Assembly: GCA_039000515.1 (NCBI GenBank) | Contig: JBCFYV010000012.1 | Span: 37,318,387 to 37,382,386 of the forward strand | Source: Timema cristinae | Taxonomy: Eukaryota > Arthropoda > Insecta > Phasmatodea > Timematidae | Length of the DNA stretch: 64,000 nt | Direction of reading: 5' to 3' | Shown here: positions 57,794-64,000 of the stretch, one piece after another | Layout of the letters: the number at the start of each line of letters is the position of its first letter | Position numbering within the stretch: the first letter of the stretch is position 1 | Position numbers and translations under genes: made by a program | The notes under the pieces: model-generated | Told to the model about the DNA's origin: nothing | Database searches by the model: none | Seen by the model: the letters and a program-made list of their open reading frames with translations, nothing else

Positions 57794-58243
57794 CTTGATG
57801 TTTATAGGATGAAATCACAAATTATATTGAACGATTGTAAAGATCTCGAGGTCTATTTATAGTCGTTTGCTTTGTTACACAACCACGAAAAAACAGGGAT
57901 GTTTACAAACCCTCACGAAGTCCTCGTCAAGGCTATTGGGAGGCAATCAACATATCCAAGGTGACTGGAGGGCTATAGACCGGTTTTCATATGAAGGAAC
58001 TTTTTGAAAATATAGACAGTTTTAGATGTTGCAGGCGCTGTAGGTGGAAGGGCTTCCTGATAATTTAATCATAATATCCGTGTTTTATTCACTCTCGATA
58101 ATCGATAATTCATCACCAATTATCCATTATTGAAAATCGATTCGATCACTTCATATCACCCTTCCACGGACTATATGTTCACGATGTTTACAATAACAAC
58201 GCGTCACGCCCGAGGGCTGGAACGAGGGGTCAACCCCAGTAGT
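57636..58243 (-). repeat. Right terminal inverted arm (608 bp)
   Basis: Reverse complement of the left arm, same length. Carries the mirrored promoter, exon 1 and intron for the minus-strand gene. Confidence 0.92.
57853..57861 (-). promoter_or_regulatory. TATA box, right arm
   Basis: Mirror image of the left-arm box, upstream of the minus-strand start codon at 57793. Confidence 0.6.
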
Positions 58244-58249
58244 ATCGTG

Positions 58250-60269
58250 TGTTCTTTCCTCTGCTTCCTACTAGCCGCTGAGTAGGGAGGAGGAAGATAG
58301 AATTTAGAGTAAATGTCCCGCATAATCATGAAGGGAGATTGGTGAACCATTTAGAAAAACCAATTTCACTACATCCAGTGGAGATTCGGTAAAATATTAA
58401 TATAAGGACAACTTATTTACCATGTTAATCCAGACTAATGAACTTTAAATTAATCCAAATTGAACCTATTATAGGCCAATCATGGTAAAAATTTGATAAA
58501 GTATATTCAATATATGTTTAAATATATTTGTAATAGTAAAATCATACCTAACGGTTTCAAATTGAGTGATTTGGAAACGAATCAGTATTCTATGAACCCT
58601 CATGACAGATGATCCGATTAAAACTCCTTCAAATATCTCATCACAAAACGATTAAAACGACACATTGTGTGTTTAGTTAACTGATAAGCACTATATCACT
58701 TATTCAAAGTCAACATTTTAAACAAATAGCCATGTTTCAGTGTGTCAGTTGTGTTGTGGGTTTTTTTCCCCTTTGTCCAGTAATGTCAATTCTCAACACT
58801 TGACAAAGTGACCAAACACATTTACAATGCGGATGGGCACTGAACTCTTTTTAGTAGTTTTTCAAATCTTGGTACACACCAAAAATACCTCACCTACCAT
58901 GGCATTACTATTATAACCATCACTATTTCCACAACAACAAAAACAAAAAGTGGCTCATTAGAAACAGGTGATTAAATAAAATAGGTTACAGTGATTGGGA
59001 AATAAAAAATCTATTTGGTCCAAGCGGCAGCAATTAATGAAGTTTTAGTGCTATTTTTTTTATTAATTAATAAAAAAAATAATTATATCAATTTATTTCA
59101 TAGGGAATTTATATCAGTATTTAAGTGATTAGTAATCAGGTGGGGTTTTTTTTGTAACGCGTCTTATCACACATGACGTAATTATTCATAATACTTAAGG
59201 AAAAATCTTACTGATGATGCTAACCGTTATGATATGGGTTGTGTTCACGGTGGAAATAAACATTTGTCTACTTATAAGTTTTTAAGCTCATTTTTGTGCG
59301 AAGAAGAAAAGTATAATTTTTAAGTTGGTTGGAACTGATATTTTATTAACCTTAAATAGTAAAAGTAAACAGGTATAAGAACAAATTAAGTGTAGTTTTA
59401 TCAAGTTTAGCAGTTTTACTAATTTTTACTAATTATTTGAAATATATTTATTAATGTTCTCCTACAGCTATTGATAGCTACTGTAGTTGACGGATATAAG
59501 CACGTAAAACCCCTTTATCTTTTTTAGGTGGTGATAGCCTCTTAACTAAAATAACTGTCACTCATCTTACAGCCAATAATTGTGACATTTAAAAGTAATA
59601 ATAAAGTTGGTGGACAGATCAACAAAAGACAACATTAAAAATAGTATTTAAGCTTATGTGATATTATATTCTGCATCAAACTGATCAACATACTGAAGTA
59701 TGCCGATTAAAAAAAGTTACCTTCTGTAATAAATATAATATTGTTGTTATGCGTAGATATTAAAATATTGAAACTTGGAGATGCAATCTTTTAATGATTC
59801 TCATTAGTATTTGGTAAAGTGCGTATTTGTTTAAAAGCATAAATCAAGTAATATGTTTATTTTATTTAACATAAATTGACATATAGTCACCCAGCAGATA
59901 GAGCATATTATGGTAATTTATGTAGTTAAGTCATGGTGATATGCCAATTCTATATAATAATTTAGAGATGGATTTTAATTGGAAGACTTCCACAACACAT
60001 TTTGTCTCGTTAAATCCATCCCCATTCCAATAAGTTATATTTAATTTCAAATATATTTATCATGTCCTGTCATTAAATATAAATAAATTATTGTTTTTTT
60101 TTGCACTTGGTTTTATAAATCAATACTTGTTTGGAGATATTGCGAAATATATATTGTTTTTGAGACCATACTACTTGTAATTTAATTTTTTTTTAAGTTA
60201 TAACGTATTTTAGATTGACTAAATTACAAAGTAAACAATCGCTATTAATTTTATGTACGTGTACACCAC
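58250..60269. other. Non-coding AT-rich stretch
   Basis: A local palindrome at about 59475-59492 (ATTGATAGCTACTGTAG) and T runs; nothing else supported. Confidence 0.4.
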
Positions 60270-60450
60270 GTTTTACTATCAATTTGGGCTGCAGCATATT
60301 TACACTAATGGGATAGGAATGAGTAATGTATAGTTTTAAAGAATTATACTCACATTTGGGGAGAGAGAGAATGTGGGAAACCATTTTAGTAAAAACCACT
60401 TGACCCACGATTCAGACCACTGTAATATTAAATACGTGGTTTCAACCGTG
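60270..60450 (-). repeat. SINE, minus strand, partial
   Basis: ATTTACACTAATGGGATAGG, ATACTCACATTTGG, GAGAGAGAATGTGGGAAACC and ATTTTAGTAAAAACCACTTG match the 32828 copy and the general SINE body; the head is degraded. Confidence 0.45.
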
Positions 60451-60719
60451 AAGATGGCCTCACACGATTCAACAACGCGACTAAACTGTGCAATTAGAGT
60501 TTGTGCAAGAACAAACGAGGTACAATCCAAAACTAAGAGAAGCAATCCACAACAAGAGAAGAACATACAATTAAAACAATAAAAGTTTTCATTTCAAAGA
60601 GAAGATACCTTGAAATTACTCCCCCCCCCCCTTCTTCTTTTCCACAACTATTGTAAGCCAATCAAAACAGAACTAAACTTTTTGTGCAACAATCCGAAAC
60701 AAATGAAGACCAACAGTTG

Positions 60720-60738
60720 CAACAACAACAACAACAAT
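60720..60738. repeat. CAA microsatellite
   Basis: Six CAA units; produces a glutamine run in the short frame 60684-60866, which has no other sign of coding. Confidence 0.8.
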
Positions 60739-61079
60739 ATTGTTATTTAAACGTAGAGTGTGGGAAGGTACTACCACAAAGTTGGCCCTCAACGAGTAGG
60801 CAAAGCGTCACAAGTTCCTTATTCACGTATATTCAAGAACCTATGAGGATTGAACAAAACTTTTAGCGGAGCAATCCGGAATTAACTATTGAAACCATAA
60901 AAAGATATTGGTATAAATTTGGGAGGGCCAACGTGAGGTTAATTCTCCTCCCCTCATTCTCCACCGTGTAAACATATATTTTTTGGGCCTATCAAAACAG
61001 AACAAATGAATCTATTTGAGGAACCAAAGAAAGGCGATTTTCCTTTAACGGTTTTCTAATCCCCCAGCACGCAACTGTA

Positions 61080-61175
61080 GTTATACAACCTAAAAGCTAT
61101 ACTTCCTTCATCTATATTCCACTAGGAAGATTAATTAATGCGCTTAACCTAAACGGGCTCTAAAATGCGGGGGAA
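61080..61175 (+). repeat. SINE 3' fragment
   Basis: CTATACTTCCTTCATCTATA, AGATTAATTAATGCGC and tail variant CCTAAACGGGCTCTAAAATG. Like 30857-30972. Confidence 0.45.
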
Positions 61176-61211
61176 AAAATGTATTTAGTAATGCTGTGAA
61201 CTTCCTGATAT

Positions 61212-61453
61212 CCGCTTCAGCGGCCACGTGGTCTAATGACCTACTTTTGCCGTAGACTAGACTCCGATGTCTGGGAGATTGAAGTTCGAATCTCGGTTGG
61301 ACTGATGGTGGTTTTTACTAAATAGTGTTCCTCTCTACCTCCACTCAAATGCGGGTACACTTCATATTAATATAGCCTTCCTAATCGTTATAACTATTAG
61401 CGTAGTTAGTACAAAAGCGTATAACCCAAACGGGTAGTGAGACGCGGTGCTAA
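61212..61453 (+). repeat. tRNA-derived SINE (family C), well preserved
   Basis: Head CGGCCACGTGGTCTAATGAC and GAAGTTCGAATCTCGG; body ACTAAATAGTGTTCCTC, GCGGGTACACTTCATATT, ATTAGCGTAGTTAGTAC; tail ACCCAAACGGGTAGTGAGAC then GGTGCTAA. Confidence 0.8.
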
Positions 61454-61814
61454 AAATATCCAGAGAAGGTTGTTTCTATGCCGACCCTACTATACTCTTC
61501 ATATTATGTGGCCTGCACCTTCCTCCCACGCTCATGAAGAGCGGCTACAACATGACGTACTGGTGCGAGTATGTTTGCATGTGTCAGTGTGTTGTGTGTT
61601 ATTTCTCTCCTCTAGTGATGTATGGGTGTAGTGAACCTGACTCCATGAACAGGCCAATCCTCCATCCACCATCACCTCTCTATTTCACCTGCAGGGATTA
61701 CGTACCTTTCACGTCACATCGAGAATATTTTAGATCATAGTATACAGATACAGGGCATGCTGGATAAGAGGAGTTTTGATAAGAGGAGTTTAGATTCAAA
61801 CATATTTATTTGTG

Positions 61815-61935
61815 GTCAACAATGATAACGTTGTTTGTGTGATTTTATAGATATTAATTATTTAGATCAATAGTGACAGCTGCAGATAGCATGACTTGAT
61901 GTATGAATATGTAAAAATTGTTTTGGTAACTTTAG
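61815..61935 (+). repeat. Unclassified interspersed repeat, copy 3 of 3
   Basis: GATAACGTTG, TTTTATAGATATTAATTA, GTGACAGCTGCAGATAG, ATGACTTGATGTATGAATAT and TTTTGGTAACTTTAGTAA. Longest of the three copies, with parts of both others. Confidence 0.5.
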
Positions 61936-63479
61936 TAAATAGCAAATACTGTTATTCCTACAAAAATTAGCCTACATATTGTACCCATTCATATTTTTAT
62001 TTTTTTATAGGTACTGTACATGTAACTTGTACCAATATACATTCTAATATTAAATTAATATCTCTAGCTTAAGGTGGAATGGAAGTGAACGCAACTTGTG
62101 GTCCGTATCTTTGCAGGGTTTTTTTAAGACAAAATCCTATTTTGTTCAAAACAAATAAAATATTATTTCATTAGAAATATTTATTTTAATTTTATAAACA
62201 TGTTATAACAACTGAGAAATGTTTGAAGGTTCGTTTTTATTTATATAACTTGAGTGGACGCACGTGCTAAAAAGTGCTGGCTTATCTTATATGACGTAAT
62301 AAGCTAGCAAGTTTGAAAGATAATGCTGACCATTCATAACAATATTTGATCTAGTTGGTCATGAAAGGGCCATAGCGGGCTATTAAAGCCCTTTATTTTT
62401 ATACATTGGGGCTGTCACAATTTCATCGATATGGCAGGCAGTTACTCTACCCGACGACGGACCATATCAGACTACATCTTCAGGTCATCAGTAGCACTTG
62501 CACTTAGAGGGCATCCGTCGAGCCTAGGGTCCCTAGATCACGTTATCACGTACATTAGCATCGGTCTAAAGATTCATAAGTTAAAACCAGTCCATCCACA
62601 AGCGTGGGCATCCAGTCTCTTTACTTATTTATTTCATCTAAACATCACATTTTGTGGTTTTTTTTTAGTAATTTCTATTAAACAAAAATAACGTAGCCCT
62701 GCGTATTATTTTGAACCAACATAATTACCTTGCCTGCGAACTTATCCCTCCCGCAAGCTAGCCTGACAAATCAAGCCCATGGGGGGTAGGTCGCGACAAA
62801 CATAATTATCTTAATAGTTATTTGTATATTTGTCATGAGCATCGCGGCATTTGACTAGAATTTTTCCTTTTAAATGAAGGGAAAAAGTCTTGGTTAAATT
62901 ACACGAAGACTATTGCATATCTTCAAGAACTGTTAACATTACCAGGCGTAGGAAATTAAATTAAAATAGTGGATTGTTGGAGCGATTGCTGGAGAGTATT
63001 GCACTAAAATGTATTCTAAGACAATTAAAGTTTTGTTTCTCAAAGGCTATCAATTTTACATGTGTTGGTGTTTAATTAGAATTAAAACGTATTTTTTCCC
63101 CTTCACGCCACGACGATAGCATTAAAACGAACCCTCTCACAGCTTTCTATTTATTTATAGCATCAAACCACTCAAGTCAAAATTGAGCTGTTATAATTTT
63201 TAACCCAAGGTAAGTATTTTATTTACTGATATACAGCTATACACAAATCATTGTTTCTATGGTGATGTAAACAAAGAATGATTGTACAGATGAACCACTG
63301 TCCACCCAAAAATAAAATGTATAAAGTTCGCAAGGAAAATTGAGTTTTATATTTAGGCTAATATTTTTACCGGTATCATAAGCCTTTCACCTTTAAAATG
63401 AGTGCTCGTTTGTCAAAATCGGTTAAACGCTTTTATCTTAGTTTCAATTACCGTAACTGGGCTTATTAAATATAAAATA
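61936..63479. other. Non-coding stretch, one unassigned open frame
   Basis: The frame 62431-62691 has a start region with higher GC than its flanks (SYSTRRRTISDY, RGHPSSLGSLDHVITY) but no family match and no splice context. Otherwise AT-rich. Confidence 0.35.
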
Positions 63480-63494
63480 TACAGAGATAAACAT

Positions 63495-63640
63495 AATGAG
63501 TATGTGAAAGGGAGAGAATGGGAAAGTGTGTATGAGTGAAATTATTTAATAAAGAGTGTTTTTGAGAGAAAGTGTTTATGAGAAGAAGTGTGTATGAGAG
63601 AAAGTGTGCATGAGAAATCGAGTGTGTGAGAAAATAGATG
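63495..63640. repeat. GA/GT-rich minisatellite
   Basis: GAGAAAGTGT followed by TATGAGA or GCATGAGA recurs with a period of about 20 bp, roughly six times. Confidence 0.65.
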
Positions 63641-63665
63641 GGGTACAGCAAACTTTTTTTCTTTT

Positions 63666-63931
63666 AGCAACGAATCCTACTACCCGTTTGGGTTGAACGC
63701 TTATGTACAAATTACGCTGATGGTTTTAAGGATTAGGAAGGTTATATATTTAAAGAAAGTGTATCCACATTTTCGTAGAGAGAGAGAGAGTTTAAAACCA
63801 TTTTGGAAACACCACCTTTAGTACACCCGACAGAGATTCTAACCTCTATCACCCCCCCCCCCCCCCCCCCCCCCGTCATCGACAGTCTAGTCTTCGCGAG
63901 AGAAGAGCCTGAGACCATGCAGCCACCAAAG
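63666..63931 (-). repeat. SINE (family C-like), minus strand, with poly-C run
   Basis: Tail complement TACTACCCGTTTGGGTTG, body AAAATGT-type GTGTATCCACATTTTCG, AAACCATTTTGG, the B-box complement GAGATTCTAACCTC, and GAGACCATGCAGCCACCAAAG. A run of about 24 C (63851-63874) lies at the anticodon-arm side and makes the region prone to assembly error. Confidence 0.6.
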
Positions 63932-64000
63932 TAGCTCACAAAACTTCACTTTAAAACACTATCCACTTAAAATCAAATGGTAACATGAAAATATAATCGA

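Larger units (their letters stand above)
56775..58243. mobile_element. Foldback element with 608-bp inverted arms and 6-bp target duplication
   Basis: The left arm 56775-57382 is repeated in reverse complement at 57636-58243. Both arms are 608 bp and I found no difference between them by eye. ATCGTG lies just outside both ends (56769-56774 and 58244-58249). Ends read ACTACTGGGGTTGACC. The unique centre is 253 bp (57383-57635). A 6-bp duplication is the size made by Polinton-type integrases and a few DNA transposons. The absence of any transposase and the truncated coding content suggest an internally deleted derivative of a larger element or integrated virus-like genome. The family is unknown to me. 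Confidence 0.9.

Noticed and set aside
60684..60866. Glutamine-run frame
   Set aside because: Caused by six CAA units; no other coding sign.

Overview
This window is eukaryotic, AT-rich and almost entirely non-genic. There are no operons, no rRNA genes, no convincing free-standing tRNA genes and no CRISPR array. The repeat content (several tRNA-derived SINE families, hAT elements, LINE 3' ends, Polinton-type gene remnants, many ATT/GAT/GT microsatellites) suggests a large, repeat-rich invertebrate genome. An arthropod is the most likely source, but the sequence alone does not fix the species.

Host coding sequence is scarce. Two short candidates exist: a possible terminal exon running in from the left edge (3-116) and a possible internal or first exon at 8019-8130 with good acceptor and donor sites. 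From 0 to 36 kb the window holds scattered SINEs in both orientations, most sharing one hairpin-bearing 3' tail. It also holds a 128-bp tandem array (9.17-9.64 kb), a hAT element with an 8-bp target duplication (26.3-27.9 kb), a small hAT-type element inserted into a SINE (29.3-29.9 kb), and LINE remnants at 23.8-24.3 and 33.4-33.8 kb. The stretch 14.85-18.27 kb has abnormal homopolymer content and looks like poorly polished assembly.

From 37 to 55 kb there are decayed genes of the Polinton/Maverick (adintovirus-like) class: protein-primed-type DNA polymerase B (37.6-39.1, +); a minus-strand cluster with a phospholipase A2-like protein, a small pX-like protein, an adenain-type protease and a structural protein (48.15-46.5); and a retroviral-type integrase with a chromodomain (53.9-54.8, +). 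All are broken by stops, frameshifts and lost catalytic residues. The polymerase fragment sits inside a large inverted repeat made of 50-51-bp and about 140-bp units. A 150-bp triplicated sequence lies beside the integrase; its third copy is split by a 2.6-kb hAT element with perfect 8-bp target duplications.

The most striking object is at 56775-58243. It is a 1,469-bp foldback element with two 608-bp inverted arms that appear identical, flanked by a perfect 6-bp duplication (ATCGTG). Each arm carries a TATA box, a start codon, a short first exon, an intron and the start of a second exon. The two convergent genes therefore share their first 23 residues and then diverge in the unique centre. 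I do not recognise this family. The last 6 kb return to SINEs, an unclassified repeat also found at 4.7 and 23.4 kb, and AT-rich sequence.
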